Shown: positions 28,685 to 41,854 of the stretch, in pieces
How the letters are laid out: every line of letters starts with the position of its first letter
How positions within the stretch are numbered: the stretch's first letter is position 1
Notes under the pieces: generated by a model
What the model was told of the DNA's origin: nothing
The model's database searches: none
What the model saw: the letters and a program-made list of their open reading frames with translations, nothing else
Program-made: the position numbers and the translations under genes
Source of the DNA: Lederbergia citrisecunda
GTDB lineage: Bacteria > Bacillota > Bacilli > Bacillales > Bacillaceae_C
Length of the DNA: 64,000 bases
Direction of reading: 5' to 3'
Assembly (NCBI RefSeq): GCF_018343695.1
Contig: NZ_JAGYPJ010000001.1
Coordinates: forward strand, 1,685,001-1,749,000

Positions 28685-29611
28685 ATGCTCTATATTCTTT
28701 TATTTATCATTCTTGCTGGGTGCTTTTTACTTGGGATGACGATGATGAGAATCGGTCTTTTTAATTTATCCGGAAGTACTATGGAAAACTGGCTTCAAAA
28801 AATGACGAGAACTCCCTTTTTAGGGTTTCTTGCAGGCATAGGTATGACTATTGTCCTCCAAAGCAGTTCGGCCGTAACAGTTATTGCCGTGGGCCTCGTG
28901 TCTGCTCGAATCCTCTCTTTTCCACAGACCATTGGAATTATTTTAGGAACGAATATTGGTACAACGATTACATTGGAGTTTTTTACATTTGATTTATCAA
29001 AAATTATTTTACCACTCCTAGGTATCGGATTGGTTCTCCAATTTTTTAGAAATATAAAAGTAAAAAGCAGCAGCTTTATTTTACTTGGGATCGGTATTAT
29101 TTTCGCATCAATGAATGGGTTTGAATGGTTATCTGGCCCACTAGCAAACATTGAATACATAGATAAGTTAATATATGTTATGAAGGATCATTCTGTTATT
29201 TCTTTTCTGATCGGAACTATACTGACGGCTATTATCCAATCGAGCACAGTCATGACAGGTATAGCGATGAGCTTTCTAACTGTTGGAACATTGCCATTAG
29301 AAACCGGAATTGCCATTATGATTGGTGCTAATATAGGGACTTGTGCGACAGCTTTATTTGCATCCATTGGTACTGGACGAGAAGCAAGACTGACGGCCTT
29401 TGCCCATATTTGGTTAAATGTTGGGGGTGCGATATTATTTTTCCCCTTCATTTCATTTTTGGCGAATTTCAGTCGTCTTCTTGCGGTTGATCCTCATACT
29501 CAGCTAGCTCATGCAAGTGTCATCTATAATGTTGTATGCTCACTTGTTGTTTTACCTTTTGCAAAGGAATTTGCACATTTTATTATGACATTGCATGGAA
29601 AGAAAACGTAG
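28685..29611 (+). CDS. yqeW: Na/Pi-cotransporter family protein YqeW
   Basis: 308 residues, eight or nine membrane helices. Two inverted PNaS repeats carry the family signatures LQSSSAVTVIAVGL (with GTNIGTTITLEF) and IQSSTVMTGIAMSFL (with GANIGTCATALFA). Family members move phosphate with sodium. Start ATG 28685 is after GAGGTGAAGGAC; a frame extension to 28640 is not supported. It stands alone on the plus strand and ends two bases from deoC's stop. Confidence 0.92.
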   Translation: MLYILLFIILAGCFLLGMTMMRIGLFNLSGSTMENWLQKMTRTPFLGFLAGIGMTIVLQSSSAVTVIAVGLVSARILSFPQTIGIILGTNIGTTITLEFFTFDLSKIILPLLGIGLVLQFFRNIKVKSSSFILLGIGIIFASMNGFEWLSGPLANIEYIDKLIYVMKDHSVISFLIGTILTAIIQSSTVMTGIAMSFLTVGTLPLETGIAIMIGANIGTCATALFASIGTGREARLTAFAHIWLNVGGAILFFPFISFLANFSRLLAVDPHTQLAHASVIYNVVCSLVVLPFAKEFAHFIMTLHGKKT

Positions 29612-29613
29612 AC

Positions 29614-30285
29614 TTAGTAATTTCCGTCTCCAGATAATCCTTCCATAATGGCAACTCCTGAACTTGCCCCAATACGTGTAGCACCTGCATGAATCAGGTT
29701 ATGAACATCATCGATTGTTCGAACTCCACCTGATGCTTTTACTCCTAGTTCTAGACCTACCGCTTTTCTCATGAGTTCGACGTCTTTTACAGTGGCACCG
29801 CCTGTTGAAAAACCTGTTGACGTTTTTACGAAATCTGCACCTGCCTGTTTAGAAATCTTACATGCGTTTTCCTTCTCTTGATCTGTTAAGAGGGATGTTT
29901 CAATAATCACTTTTACTAATGCTTTTCCTTTTGCTGCTGCACAAACTGCTGCTATATCTCGCTCAACAAGATCAAAGTTTTCATCTTTTAGAGCACCAAT
30001 ATTCAGAACCATATCTATTTCACCGGCTCCGTTATCAATTGCATTTTTAGTTTCAAATGCTTTTACTTCAGGAGTTGTTGCCCCTAAAGGAAAGCCAATG
30101 ACCGTACATACTTTTACAGGTGTTTCTTTTAATAAGCTTGAAGCGTACTCAACCCATGTAGGATTCACACAAACAGAGGCAAAATTGTATTTTTTTGCTT
30201 CTTCACATAATGTAGTAATATTTTCTTTTGTTGCGTCAGCCTTTAAAAGAGTGTGATCAATATATCGAGCAATATTATTTACCAT
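29614..30285 (-). CDS. deoC: Deoxyribose-phosphate aldolase
   Basis: 223 residues, normal length. Class I aldolase signatures: [11 protein letters not shown] at the N-terminus, the Schiff-base lysine in [12 protein letters not shown] (about residue 152) and the second lysine in [10 protein letters not shown]. Cleaves deoxyribose-5-phosphate to glyceraldehyde-3-phosphate and acetaldehyde in deoxynucleoside catabolism. ATG 30285 follows AAAGGAG by ten bases. Convergent with yqeW. In B. subtilis deoC is elsewhere, with nupC and pdp; here it is alone. Confidence 0.96.
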   Translation of the reverse strand: MVNNIARYIDHTLLKADATKENITTLCEEAKKYNFASVCVNPTWVEYASSLLKETPVKVCTVIGFPLGATTPEVKAFETKNAIDNGAGEIDMVLNIGALKDENFDLVERDIAAVCAAAKGKALVKVIIETSLLTDQEKENACKISKQAGADFVKTSTGFSTGGATVKDVELMRKAVGLELGVKASGGVRTIDDVHNLIHAGATRIGASSGVAIMEGLSGDGNY

Positions 30286-30383
30286 AATTAACAAGCTCCT
30301 TTACTTAGATGTGATATATTTTTTATTTATATTATCATGAATATAGGCTACCCCAAAATAATAAGGGATAGCCTTTTAGGAAT

Positions 30384-30541
30384 GTTGATTTCTTCTGAGG
30401 CGCTCGCTTTCCGCCGGAAATTCACTTGCCACTAAGAGCAAGGTAGACAATGCACTGGAGACATCTCGACGCATACGCGCTTTCGGGTCCTCCTGTTAAC
30501 AGCTTTTCCAGAGGAGTTTCTCGCATTCCTCTTCTATCAAC
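30384..30541. repeat. Family 1 palindromic intergenic repeat
   Basis: Starts GTTGATTTCTTCTGAGGCGCTCGCTTTCCG and ends GAGGAGTTTCTCGC..CTTCTATCAAC. Ends and spacing match the copy at 51779-51906; the middle is longer and diverged. It fills most of the 350-base gap between deoC and mtaB. A further hairpin GGCTACCC / GGGATAGCC sits at about 30347-30375, without a T-run on the minus strand. Confidence 0.75.
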
Positions 30542-30637
30542 TTATCGGCAAAAACAAAATTTAGATTTAAAAAACCAATAGAAAGTAAAAAGTCATTAAA
30601 ATTTTCTCTACTTTCCCTCTAAGCCTAATCTTTTTTC

Positions 30638-31990
30638 TTAAATCGCCCTTGAGTTTTCTTCAGATACATCTTCCATTACTCTTACGAACTGACCTTCGTT
30701 ATAAGGGTAGCCAGCTTTAGTAATTTTTACTTTTACAAGCTTACCGACCATATCTTCTGAAGCAGGGAATACTACTTTCAAATAATTATCGGTATACCCT
30801 TCGTATAGCCCACTTTCAGGATTTTCTTTATACTTTTCTTCTGGAATTACCTCTAACACATCATTTTCAAAATTTGATGCGTATTCTTTTGCTAACTGGT
30901 CAGATAATGTAATTAATCTGTGAACTCGATCATTTTTAATATTTTCATCGATTTGATCCAGCATTCTGGCAGCAGGTGTACCAGTACGTTTGGAATAAGG
31001 GAATACGTGTAATTCTGAGAATTTATGCTTCTTAATAAATTCATATGTTTCCATAAATTCTTCTTCCGTTTCTCCTGGGAATCCTACAATGACATCTGAG
31101 GTGACGGCCAATCCAGGAAGCGCCTTTTTAAGTAATTCCAAACGTTCAGCAAAAAATTCCATCGTGTATTTTCTGCGCATTCTTTTTAAAACTGTATTTG
31201 AACCAGACTGAAGCGGAATATGCAAATGCCTTACGACTAATTTTGATTTATCAATTACATCGATCACTTCATCTGTTAATTGACTTGCTTCAATAGAGGA
31301 GATTCGAATACGTTTTAAACCTTTTACTTGAGATTCCAAATCACGTAGTAAGGCAGCAAGATTATAATCTTTCATATCTTCTCCATAACCGCCTGTATGG
31401 ATTCCAGTTAAGACAATTTCCTTATATCCGGCATCAACAAGCTGTTGTGCTTGGCGAATGACTTCTTTTGGATCACGTGAGCGCATTAAGCCACGAGCCC
31501 AAGGAATAATACAAAACGTACAAAAATTATTACAGCCCTCTTGAATTTTTAATGAAGCACGTGTCCGATCTGTAAAGAAAGGAACATCAAGCTCTTCATA
31601 CACACGATTTTTCATGATATTGCCGACGCCATTAATCGGCTGACGCTCTTCTTTGTACTGTTCTATATAATCAAGCATTTTAGCACGGTCCTGAGTTCCA
31701 ACGACTACGTCAACGCCTGGTATTGCCATGATTTCTGCTGGAGAAGTTTGAGCATAACATCCAGTAACACAAATAACGGCATCAGGGTTTTGTCTGATGG
31801 CACGACGTATGACTTGACGGCTTTTTTTATCACCTGTATTTGTAACGGTGCAAGTATTAATAACGTATACATCGGCATTGCTTTCATAATCAACGCGTTC
31901 ATACCCTTGATTTTTAAATAGTTGCCATATAGCTTCGGTTTCATAATGGTTTACTTTACAGCCCAGTGTATGAAATGCTACAAGAGACAT
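30638..31990 (-). CDS. mtaB: tRNA (N6-threonylcarbamoyladenosine(37)-C2)-methylthiotransferase MtaB
   Basis: 450 residues. The N-terminal UPF0004 domain has three cluster cysteines (TLGCKVN, VINTCTVTN, VTGCYAQ), the radical SAM motif is CNNFCTFC, and a TRAM domain closes the C-terminus. It converts t6A37 to ms2t6A37 in ANN-decoding tRNAs. Last gene of the hrcA-grpE-dnaK-dnaJ-prmA-rsmE-mtaB run, four bases behind rsmE. Confidence 0.96.
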   Translation of the reverse strand: MSLVAFHTLGCKVNHYETEAIWQLFKNQGYERVDYESNADVYVINTCTVTNTGDKKSRQVIRRAIRQNPDAVICVTGCYAQTSPAEIMAIPGVDVVVGTQDRAKMLDYIEQYKEERQPINGVGNIMKNRVYEELDVPFFTDRTRASLKIQEGCNNFCTFCIIPWARGLMRSRDPKEVIRQAQQLVDAGYKEIVLTGIHTGGYGEDMKDYNLAALLRDLESQVKGLKRIRISSIEASQLTDEVIDVIDKSKLVVRHLHIPLQSGSNTVLKRMRRKYTMEFFAERLELLKKALPGLAVTSDVIVGFPGETEEEFMETYEFIKKHKFSELHVFPYSKRTGTPAARMLDQIDENIKNDRVHRLITLSDQLAKEYASNFENDVLEVIPEEKYKENPESGLYEGYTDNYLKVVFPASEDMVGKLVKVKITKAGYPYNEGQFVRVMEDVSEENSRAI

Positions 31991-31994
31991 AAAA

Positions 31995-32747
31995 TCACCT
32001 CATTAATTCAAATTGATAAGAAATAGCGGTTAATGCGTATAGTGGTGCGGTTTCTGTTCGTAATATTCTAGGTCCAAGTCCGCACGTTTCAAAACCATGA
32101 GATGTAAGTTCATCTTTCTCAGGAACTGTAATACCACCTTCAGGACCAAAAATGATCAATATTTTATCATTAGGCTTTGCAGATTGAATGATTTTTACAA
32201 AGTTGCTATTCTCGCCTTCCTTTGCCGATTCCTCATATGCAACGATTTTCCAATCAAATGTAGAGCTATAATGGATAAGCTCGTTAAATGTGTACGGACT
32301 ATGAACGACTGGTAAAAATTGGCGATGTGATTGCTCTGCTGCTTCTTTCGCAATCTTTTTCCATCTTTCAAGCTTTTTAGCCTCTTTCCTACTTTCCCAT
32401 TTTACTACTGAGCGAGTTGCAATAAAAGGGATAAATTCTGATGCTCCTAATTCAGTCCCTTTTTGGATAATCCATTCTAATTTATCCCCTTTAGGCAGGC
32501 CGCTCGCAATTGCTACATAAACAGGAAGCTCTTTGTCCTCTTTTTCTAATTCATGTATATCTGCTTCTAAAAAGGAATCTGATATTTGGCTAATTTTTAC
32601 TGATGCTGCGTTTCGATCGTTAAAAACAACCCAAAACATATCCTTTTCTTTCATCCTCATTACTCTAGTAATGTGATGAAAATCTTCACCCGATATTCGG
32701 ACAGATTTTTGGTTGTTAAAAGCTTCCTTTAAAAAATAGCGTTGCAT
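31995..32747 (-). CDS. rsmE: 16S rRNA (uracil(1498)-N3)-methyltransferase RsmE
   Basis: 250 residues. SPOUT-class methyltransferase with N-terminal PUA-like part (MQRYFLKEAF, DFHHITRVMRMKE) and a C-terminal knot carrying FGPEGGITVPEKDEL and LGPRILRTETAPLYAL. Methylates U1498 in 16S rRNA. Eleven bases after prmA. Confidence 0.95.
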   Translation of the reverse strand: MQRYFLKEAFNNQKSVRISGEDFHHITRVMRMKEKDMFWVVFNDRNAASVKISQISDSFLEADIHELEKEDKELPVYVAIASGLPKGDKLEWIIQKGTELGASEFIPFIATRSVVKWESRKEAKKLERWKKIAKEAAEQSHRQFLPVVHSPYTFNELIHYSSTFDWKIVAYEESAKEGENSNFVKIIQSAKPNDKILIIFGPEGGITVPEKDELTSHGFETCGLGPRILRTETAPLYALTAISYQFELMR

Positions 32748-32758
32748 TCTGCCACCTC

Positions 32759-33697
32759 TTATAAACGCTTTGCAATGAAAGCAACCCAGTCTTCCATCAT
32801 TAATGTTTCTACAATTTCAAAACCAGCAGCCATAATGGCTTCTTTTACTTCAATTTTTTTAGGTTGAATGATTCCCGATGTTATGAAGTAGCCACCTTGT
32901 TTTACAATAGATGCGGCATCGTCTGTAAAACGAATAATAACGTCAGCTAAAATATTGGCTACAATAATATCAGTCTTACTCTCTATCCCTTCAAGCAAGT
33001 TTCCTTGACGAACTTCAATTAGTTCCGAAACATGATTTATTTCAATATTTTGTTTTGCAGCTTCAATGGCCACTTCATCTAAGTCTAAAGCTAATACGTG
33101 CTTTGCACCCAATAAAGCTGAAGCAATACTAAGAACTCCCGAACCTGTTCCTACATCAATTACGTTTTGGCCTTTTTGAACAGTTTTTTCCAATGCTTGA
33201 ATACACATGACTGTAGTAGGGTGCGTCCCTGTACCAAAGGCCATTCCTGGATCAAGTTCAATAATAAGTTCGTCACTGTTTACACGTTGATAGTCTTCCC
33301 ATGTTGGTACAATGGTAAAAGTCTCGGATATTTTCACAGGGTGGTAATATTTTTTCCACGCCGATGCCCAATCCTCCTCTTTAACTTCAGTAGTCGTAAC
33401 CTGATTCATACCAATATCAATATTGTACTTTACGAGATCAGTGATTTCCTGTTTGATTGAATCGACGGTTTCACTAATAAAACTATTTACAGGTAAATAA
33501 GCTTTAATGATGACTCCTACTTCTGGATAATCCTCAGGATTCAAATCGTATATTTCACCAAACCAATCTTCTCTTTCCTTTGTCAATTCTGACGGATCTT
33601 CAATCACAACACCGCTTGCTCCTGCTTCATGAAGAATATTGGAAATAGGTTCGATTGCCTCATTAGTAGTATGGATACTGATTTCACTCCACTTCAT
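32759..33697 (-). CDS. prmA: Ribosomal protein L11 methyltransferase PrmA
   Basis: 312 residues. N-terminal substrate-recognition domain ([14 protein letters not shown]), then the SAM-binding core with [15 protein letters not shown] and the catalytic-region [10 protein letters not shown]. Trimethylates L11. Thirty bases after dnaJ; the dnaJ-prmA-rsmE-mtaB order is that of B. subtilis. Confidence 0.96.
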   Translation of the reverse strand: MKWSEISIHTTNEAIEPISNILHEAGASGVVIEDPSELTKEREDWFGEIYDLNPEDYPEVGVIIKAYLPVNSFISETVDSIKQEITDLVKYNIDIGMNQVTTTEVKEEDWASAWKKYYHPVKISETFTIVPTWEDYQRVNSDELIIELDPGMAFGTGTHPTTVMCIQALEKTVQKGQNVIDVGTGSGVLSIASALLGAKHVLALDLDEVAIEAAKQNIEINHVSELIEVRQGNLLEGIESKTDIIVANILADVIIRFTDDAASIVKQGGYFITSGIIQPKKIEVKEAIMAAGFEIVETLMMEDWVAFIAKRL

Positions 33698-33727
33698 AAA
33701 AAAACCGCTCCAATCTCATTCAAATCA

Positions 33728-34849
33728 TCAACTTTTAAAAGCACGTTTTACTTTATCAAAGAAACTTTCATGGTGTTCATCAGGAGTGTCTCCACTTATA
33801 TCAGCAAAATCTCGTAGCATCTGCTTTTGTTGTTCAGTAAGTTTCGTAGGTGTTATAACCTTAACATGAATATGCTGGTCACCTGTTCCATATCCTCTAA
33901 CATTATGCACACCTTTTCCACGAAGTCGGAAACGTGTTCCTGTTTGTGTACCTGCAGGAATCTTTAATTTTACTTTGCCGTATAAAGTAGGTACTTCTAT
34001 TTCATCTCCAAGAGCCGCTTGTGCAAATGTAATCGGCATTTCACAATAAATATCGTCACCTTCACGCTCGAAAAATTCATGAGTCTTTACATTGAAAACA
34101 ACATAAAGATCTCCAGGAGGTCCTCCGTTAATACCTGGTTCTCCTTCGCCTGATACGCGCATTTGCTGGCCATCGTCAATCCCTTGAGGAATTTTAACAT
34201 TAATTTTCCTGCGTTTTCTTACTTTTCCATCTCCGCCGCATGTCCGGCATTTATCTTTAATCAATTTACCGGTTCCATCACAATGATTACATACTCGACG
34301 ATTGACAATCCGACCGAATGGAGTATTTTGTTCTACATTAAGCTGACCGCTTCCGTGGCAATGCGGACATGTATCCGGTGTAGTTCCCGGTTTTGCTCCA
34401 CTTCCATTACAAGTGTCACATGTTTCTTCTTTCGGTATTTCAATAATTGTCTCTTTACCAAACGCAGCTTCTTCAAAAGTTAATGTCATCGTATATTGAA
34501 GATCAGAACCTTGTCTTGGAGCGTTAGGATCTCTGCGTCCGCCGCCCCCAAAGAACGTATTAAAAATATCTTCAAACCCACCGAAACCGCCGAAATCTGC
34601 TCCCCCAAAACCGCCTCCGCCAAACCCTTGAGGTCCTTCATGGCCAAACTGGTCATATTGAGCGCGTTTTTGGTCATCGCTTATTACTTCATACGCTTCT
34701 GTTATTTCTTTGAACTTCTCATCAGATCCAGGTTCTTTATTAATATCTGGATGATATTGTTTCGACAAACGTCTATATGCTTTTTTTATCTCATCTTTTG
34801 TGGCGCTTTTCGATACCCCGAGCACCTCATAATAATCCCTTTTACTCAT
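33728..34849 (-). CDS. dnaJ: Chaperone DnaJ
   Basis: 373 residues. J domain with HPD (QYHPDINK) near residue 33, G/F-rich linker (about 75-115), four CxxCxGxG zinc repeats ([32 protein letters not shown]) and C-terminal substrate domains. Co-chaperone of DnaK. Start ATG 34849 behind GGGAG; the in-frame extension to 34876 is not supported. Confidence 0.98.
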   Translation of the reverse strand: MSKRDYYEVLGVSKSATKDEIKKAYRRLSKQYHPDINKEPGSDEKFKEITEAYEVISDDQKRAQYDQFGHEGPQGFGGGGFGGADFGGFGGFEDIFNTFFGGGGRRDPNAPRQGSDLQYTMTLTFEEAAFGKETIIEIPKEETCDTCNGSGAKPGTTPDTCPHCHGSGQLNVEQNTPFGRIVNRRVCNHCDGTGKLIKDKCRTCGGDGKVRKRRKINVKIPQGIDDGQQMRVSGEGEPGINGGPPGDLYVVFNVKTHEFFEREGDDIYCEMPITFAQAALGDEIEVPTLYGKVKLKIPAGTQTGTRFRLRGKGVHNVRGYGTGDQHIHVKVITPTKLTEQQKQMLRDFADISGDTPDEHHESFFDKVKRAFKS

Positions 34850-34994
34850 AAAAACACACTCCCGAGTCCTTTTCACATAAAGTATATTTTATCACAAATC
34901 GTATAGTGATTAAAAGTGAAGATTAATCTGACAAATAAAACGGATTAGAAAAGCCAAAGCCGTTTATATTGGCTTTGGCTTTTTCGAACAAGAA

Positions 34995-37497
<2,503 letters not shown>

Positions 37498-37526
37498 AAC
37501 AACTTCACCTCCTTAAACTTCTTTTC

Positions 37527-38558
37527 TTATTGATGATACAATTTTGTTAATGCTAAGCTCAAATCTTTTCTTAAAAAATCTAATAAGCTGATGACACGCG
37601 AATATTCCATTCTAGTTGGTCCTAATATAGCAATCGTCCCAACATCTTCTTCCCCGATGGCATATGTTGCAGTGATAAAACTGCAATCTTCCATTTTAGA
37701 ATTCTCATTTTCTTTGCCTATTTTTACATTAATTCCCCGTGGTGTGTGCTTGAACAACTCGTATATTCCATGTTCCTGTTCAATCATGTCCATAATCGAG
37801 CGGATTTTTTCAATATTTTTAAATTCTGGCTGATTGAGTATATTCATTTTCCCGCCAAAATAAAGTCTTTCAGTTGCAGGCAGGTCAATTGTGTCTAGGA
37901 TGGAAGTTAATAATAAATCATATTGTTGGATATTCCTTTGCAGTAAGGCAGCGACTTCTTTAAAAATTGTTTCCCTTAGATCAGCAATAGAAACACCAAT
38001 TAACTTATCGTTTAATATATTGACTAGCTTTTCAATCTCATCAGGAGCCATATTTTCAGGAAGTGTAAAAACTCGATTTTCCACATGCCCGGTATCCGTA
38101 ATCATAATGGCAACTGCTGTATCCATATTTAATGGCACTATTTGTAATTTTTTTAATTTATTTTCCTTAACTGCAGGTCCTAGTAATATCGCTGTATAAT
38201 TTGTTAATTCCGAAAGAATTTTCGCGGATTTTTGTGCGATATTTTCCAATTCAAATATTCGTTCAGCAAAAATAGAATGAAGTTTTTGTATATCATTTGA
38301 ATGTAAAACTTGAGGAGCAATCAAATGATCGACGTAATAACGATATCCTTTTTCCGAAGGTACCCTTCCAGAGGATGTATGCGTTTTTTCAATAAATCCC
38401 CATTCTTCCAAATCGGCCATCTCATTTCTGATCGTTGCAGAACTAAGTGGAATAGTTATTCTCTTGGAAAGACTGCGTGAGCCGACAGGTTGTGCAGATC
38501 GAATAAAATCATCAATAATCACTTGCAATATGAGAAGCTGACGATCTGTTAGCAACAT
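37527..38558 (-). CDS. hrcA: Heat-inducible transcription repressor HrcA
   Basis: 343 residues. N-terminal winged helix ([33 protein letters not shown]), then the HrcA domain with the GAF-like core. Binds CIRCE to repress heat-shock genes and needs GroEL for activity. First gene of its operon; the operator sits 13 bases upstream of the start. Confidence 0.97.
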   Translation of the reverse strand: MLLTDRQLLILQVIIDDFIRSAQPVGSRSLSKRITIPLSSATIRNEMADLEEWGFIEKTHTSSGRVPSEKGYRYYVDHLIAPQVLHSNDIQKLHSIFAERIFELENIAQKSAKILSELTNYTAILLGPAVKENKLKKLQIVPLNMDTAVAIMITDTGHVENRVFTLPENMAPDEIEKLVNILNDKLIGVSIADLRETIFKEVAALLQRNIQQYDLLLTSILDTIDLPATERLYFGGKMNILNQPEFKNIEKIRSIMDMIEQEHGIYELFKHTPRGINVKIGKENENSKMEDCSFITATYAIGEEDVGTIAILGPTRMEYSRVISLLDFLRKDLSLALTKLYHQ

Positions 38559-38570
38559 TTATCACCTCTG

Positions 38571-38597
38571 TTAGCACTCTATTCTAATGAGTGCTAA
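38571..38597 (-). promoter_or_regulatory. CIRCE operator of the hrcA-dnaK operon
   Basis: TTAGCACTC, nine bases, GAGTGCTAA: a perfect match to the CIRCE consensus, bound by HrcA. It lies between the promoter and the hrcA start, so it also forms a 5' mRNA hairpin. Confidence 0.98.
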
Positions 38598-38607
38598 ATC
38601 TATAATT

Positions 38608-38636
38608 AAAGTATCAAAATGCTTAATTGATGTCAA
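38608..38636 (-). promoter_or_regulatory. Likely sigma-A promoter of hrcA operon
   Basis: On the minus strand TTGACA (38631-38636) is followed after 17 bases by TACTTT (38608-38613), just upstream of CIRCE. The -35 is perfect; the -10 is weak. Confidence 0.7.
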
Positions 38637-38667
38637 CGATTTTACACTCAGAACATAGCAAATTCAA

Positions 38668-39795
38668 TTAAAGAAGAAAGGCTTGAAACACTTCGTTCCC
38701 TAACAATTTTCCTCTGTTAGTTAAAAATAGAAAATCGTCATTCCTTGTTAATAGCCCTCGCTCAATCATTTCATGAATAGGTTCTTTAAAAACGTCCATT
38801 ACATTTTCATTATATTTTTGATGAAAGAGGCTTATTTGTACTCCATTAATCTTACGCAACCCAAGAAACATTTCCTCTTCCATTTTTTCTTTCTTAGTAA
38901 TTTTGTTTTGATCAAATATTGGTCTTTTGCCCTCACTGATCGGTTGCATATATTTTTTTAATGGACCCGCGTTGGAATAACGGATGCCATTTATATAACC
39001 ATGTGCCCCAGCACCAAAACCAAAATACTCTTCGTTATTCCAATAAACCAAATTATGTTTACTTTCATATCCCGGCTGTGCAAAGTTGCTGATTTCATAC
39101 TGGTTCAAACCACTTTTCCCCATTTCATCCATCAACATTTTGTACATTTCGGCTTCTATATCTTCGCTAGGTAAAAATAATTTCCCTTTTCTCATCAAGT
39201 TATAAAATACGGTTTTAGGTTCGACAATTAATGAGTAACTAGAATAATGGGGAAGTTTTAGTGCGAGCGCTTCTTTTAATGTAGCTTGAAAATCATCCAA
39301 TGTTTGACCAGGCAATGCATAAATCAAATCAATACTTATATTAGTAAACCCGCATTGAGATGCTTTTTCTAGTGAGGAATACACATCTTCCACTCTGTGA
39401 GTCCGACCTATTTTAGCAAGCAGCTCATTATTGAAGGATTGTACGCCAAAGCTAATCCTATTAACTCCGTATTCCGCTAAAATTTTTAGCTTTTCTATAG
39501 ATAAGTCCCCTGGATTTGCTTCAAAAGTAAACTCACCTTCTGAAAAAGGCAAATACGTCCTTATCCCTCTACAAAGCATTTCCAACTGTTGTTCGTTAAG
39601 AGCAGTAGGAGTTCCGCCTCCAACAAAAATAGTATTTAACGATTGAATGGGTGTTTCATGATTTGTAATCTGAAATTCCTTAATGAGTGATTGAACATAT
39701 TCATCCACAGGCTGACCTTTTAAAAATACTTTATTAAAATCACAGTAATGACAAATATGTTCACAAAATGGAATATGGATGTATGCGGCTTTCAT
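38668..39795 (-). CDS. hemW: Radical SAM haem chaperone HemW (HemN-like)
   Basis: 375 residues. Radical SAM site CEHICHYCDF near residue 20, GGGTPTAL, FGVQSF and the C-terminal HemN domain. This class lacks the coproporphyrinogen oxidase N-terminal extension and is now viewed as a haem-trafficking protein. ATG 39795 follows AAGGTG by eight bases. In the lepA-hemW-hrcA order of B. subtilis; a terminator separates it from lepA. Confidence 0.93.
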   Translation of the reverse strand: MKAAYIHIPFCEHICHYCDFNKVFLKGQPVDEYVQSLIKEFQITNHETPIQSLNTIFVGGGTPTALNEQQLEMLCRGIRTYLPFSEGEFTFEANPGDLSIEKLKILAEYGVNRISFGVQSFNNELLAKIGRTHRVEDVYSSLEKASQCGFTNISIDLIYALPGQTLDDFQATLKEALALKLPHYSSYSLIVEPKTVFYNLMRKGKLFLPSEDIEAEMYKMLMDEMGKSGLNQYEISNFAQPGYESKHNLVYWNNEEYFGFGAGAHGYINGIRYSNAGPLKKYMQPISEGKRPIFDQNKITKKEKMEEEMFLGLRKINGVQISLFHQKYNENVMDVFKEPIHEMIERGLLTRNDDFLFLTNRGKLLGNEVFQAFLL

Positions 39796-39828
39796 CTCTA
39801 TCACACCTTATATAAAATCAAAAACGAA

Positions 39829-39873
39829 AGGGAAGTGTGGTATGAGCACTGTCATACTTAACCTTCCCTTCCA
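39829..39873 (-). terminator. Intrinsic terminator after lepA
   Basis: Arms GGGAAG / CTTCCC with a second paired block TATGA / TCATA inside; the minus strand continues TTTCGTTTTT. Lies just after the lepA stop (39882). Confidence 0.7.
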
Positions 39874-39881
39874 TAAAATTA

Positions 39882-41717
39882 TTATTTTGACTTCCCTTGA
39901 TCGTCTCTTTTTAACACTGCCATAAATGCTTCTTGAGGAACTTCAACGGAACCTACTTGCTTCATCCGTTTCTTTCCTTCCTTTTGCTTTTCTAATAGCT
40001 TTCGTTTCCTGGATATATCGCCGCCGTAACATTTAGCCAATACGTTTTTACCCATTGATTTAATGGTAGAGCGTGCGACGATTTTTTGCCCAATAGCTGC
40101 TTGAACAGGAACTTCAAATTGTTGTCTTGGAATTAATTCCTTTAACTTTTCTACAATGACTTTTCCTCTGTCATAAGCAAAATCGCGATGGACAATAAAG
40201 CTAAGGGCATCTACTTGTTCTCCATTCAATAAAATGTCCATTTTCACTAGTTTTGATGGCTTATAACCAATCATTTCATAATCAAATGAAGCATAGCCCT
40301 TCGTATTTGATTTTAATTGATCAAAGAAATCATAAACAATTTCCGAAAGCGGAATTTCATAAATGACGCTTACCCTAATGTCATCCAAGTATTGCATGTC
40401 GACAAAGTTGCCACGCTTCTGTTGAGATAATTCCATGACAGCACCGACATAATCGTTTGGAACCATCATGGACGCTTTCACATATGGTTCTTCAACATGA
40501 TCAATTTTCTGTGGATCCGGCATATTAGATGGGTTATCAACATTTAATACCGATCCATCCGTCATGTACACCTTATAAATAACGCTTGGTGCGGTTGTGA
40601 TCAAATCAATATTGAATTCTCTTTCAATTCGTTCTTGAATGATCTCCATATGAAGCAGCCCTAAAAATCCACAGCGGAATCCAAATCCGAGAGCTTGTGA
40701 AGATTCTGGTTCGTATTGAAGCGAGGAATCATTCAACTCCAATTTTTCAAGGGCCTCTCTTAGATCATTGAATTTAGCTGAATCAATTGGATAAAGGCCA
40801 CAAAATACCATAGGATTCAACTTACGATACCCTGAAAGTGGCTCAGAAGCAGGGTTCTTCACACTTGTAATGGTATCCCCCACACGGGTGTCCCCAACAT
40901 TTTTAATCGAAGCTGTTAAAAAGCCTACATCTCCAACTGTTAGTTCCTCTACTAATATCGGCTTTGGTGCATGTACACCGACTTCCAACACTTCAAACTC
41001 TTTGCCTGTTGCCATCATTCTTATTTTATCGCCTGCTTTTACAGTACCTTCCATTATACGAATATACGTAATGACACCGCGATAAGGATCATACAAAGAA
41101 TCAAAAATAAGTGCTTTTAATGGCCCTTCCGGGTCTCCAGCAGGTGCAGGGACTTTTTCCACGATTTGTTCGAGAATGTCTTCTATCCCAATTCCTGCTT
41201 TTGCGGAAGCCAAGACGGCTTCAGAAGCATCAAGCCCAATCACATCTTCAATTTCTTTTCTTACTCTTTCCGGATCAGCCGCAGGTAAATCAATTTTATT
41301 GATAACAGGTAAAATTTCAAGGTTGTTATCTAAAGCTAAATAAACATTTGCGAGTGTTTGCGCTTCGATGCCTTGAGCAGCATCAACGACCAATATTGCA
41401 CCTTCACAAGCGGCAAGACTTCTGGAAACTTCATAAGTGAAATCGACGTGACCAGGTGTATCTATAAGATGCAATGTATAATCTTCACCATTTTTAGCTT
41501 GATATTTTATTTGAACGGCATTTAATTTTATCGTAATGCCTCTCTCTCTCTCTAAATCCATTGAATCTAGCAATTGATTTTTCATTTCTCGAGAAGTGAG
41601 AGCTTTCGTTTGTTCAAGAATACGGTCAGCTAAAGTAGATTTTCCATGATCGATATGGGCAATAATTGAAAAGTTACGGATTTTCTCTTGTCTTTTTTTT
41701 CTTTCCTCTATATTCAT
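39882..41717 (-). CDS. lepA: Elongation factor 4 (LepA)
   Basis: 611 residues. GTPase domain with [17 protein letters not shown] and [10 protein letters not shown]; domain II, EF-G-like domains III and V, and the LepA-specific C-terminal domain ([20 protein letters not shown]). A ribosome-bound GTPase that back-translocates or aids initiation. Start ATG 41717 follows GGAGTGAACACG. The extension to 41744 is not supported. Confidence 0.98.
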   Translation of the reverse strand: MNIEERKKRQEKIRNFSIIAHIDHGKSTLADRILEQTKALTSREMKNQLLDSMDLERERGITIKLNAVQIKYQAKNGEDYTLHLIDTPGHVDFTYEVSRSLAACEGAILVVDAAQGIEAQTLANVYLALDNNLEILPVINKIDLPAADPERVRKEIEDVIGLDASEAVLASAKAGIGIEDILEQIVEKVPAPAGDPEGPLKALIFDSLYDPYRGVITYIRIMEGTVKAGDKIRMMATGKEFEVLEVGVHAPKPILVEELTVGDVGFLTASIKNVGDTRVGDTITSVKNPASEPLSGYRKLNPMVFCGLYPIDSAKFNDLREALEKLELNDSSLQYEPESSQALGFGFRCGFLGLLHMEIIQERIEREFNIDLITTAPSVIYKVYMTDGSVLNVDNPSNMPDPQKIDHVEEPYVKASMMVPNDYVGAVMELSQQKRGNFVDMQYLDDIRVSVIYEIPLSEIVYDFFDQLKSNTKGYASFDYEMIGYKPSKLVKMDILLNGEQVDALSFIVHRDFAYDRGKVIVEKLKELIPRQQFEVPVQAAIGQKIVARSTIKSMGKNVLAKCYGGDISRKRKLLEKQKEGKKRMKQVGSVEVPQEAFMAVLKRDDQGKSK

Positions 41718-41802
41718 CGTGTTCACTCCTGTTAATCGACACAAGTATGCTAGCGTAAATTATAACAGCAGAGCATTCAATGAGCAAATAAGAAATTAAA
41801 TA

Positions 41803-41832
41803 GGCTACTTATCATGATAAGTAGCCCGCTTT
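41803..41832. terminator. Perfect 24-base palindrome with T-run
   Basis: GGCTACTTATCA / TGATAAGTAGCC (41803-41826) is fully self-complementary. On the plus strand CGCTTTTTTATA follows, on the minus strand only CTATTTAATTTCTT. It lies between yqxA and lepA. It would end the gpr-yqxA transcript on the minus strand only weakly; no plus-strand gene precedes it. Confidence 0.55.
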
Positions 41833-41854
41833 TTTATAATTACAAACCAAGTAT

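Noticed and set aside
30347-30375. Hairpin upstream of deoC as a deoC operator or attenuator
   Set aside because: It has no T-run on the deoC strand and does not match a DeoR-type site I can recognise; kept only as a note in the repeat entry.
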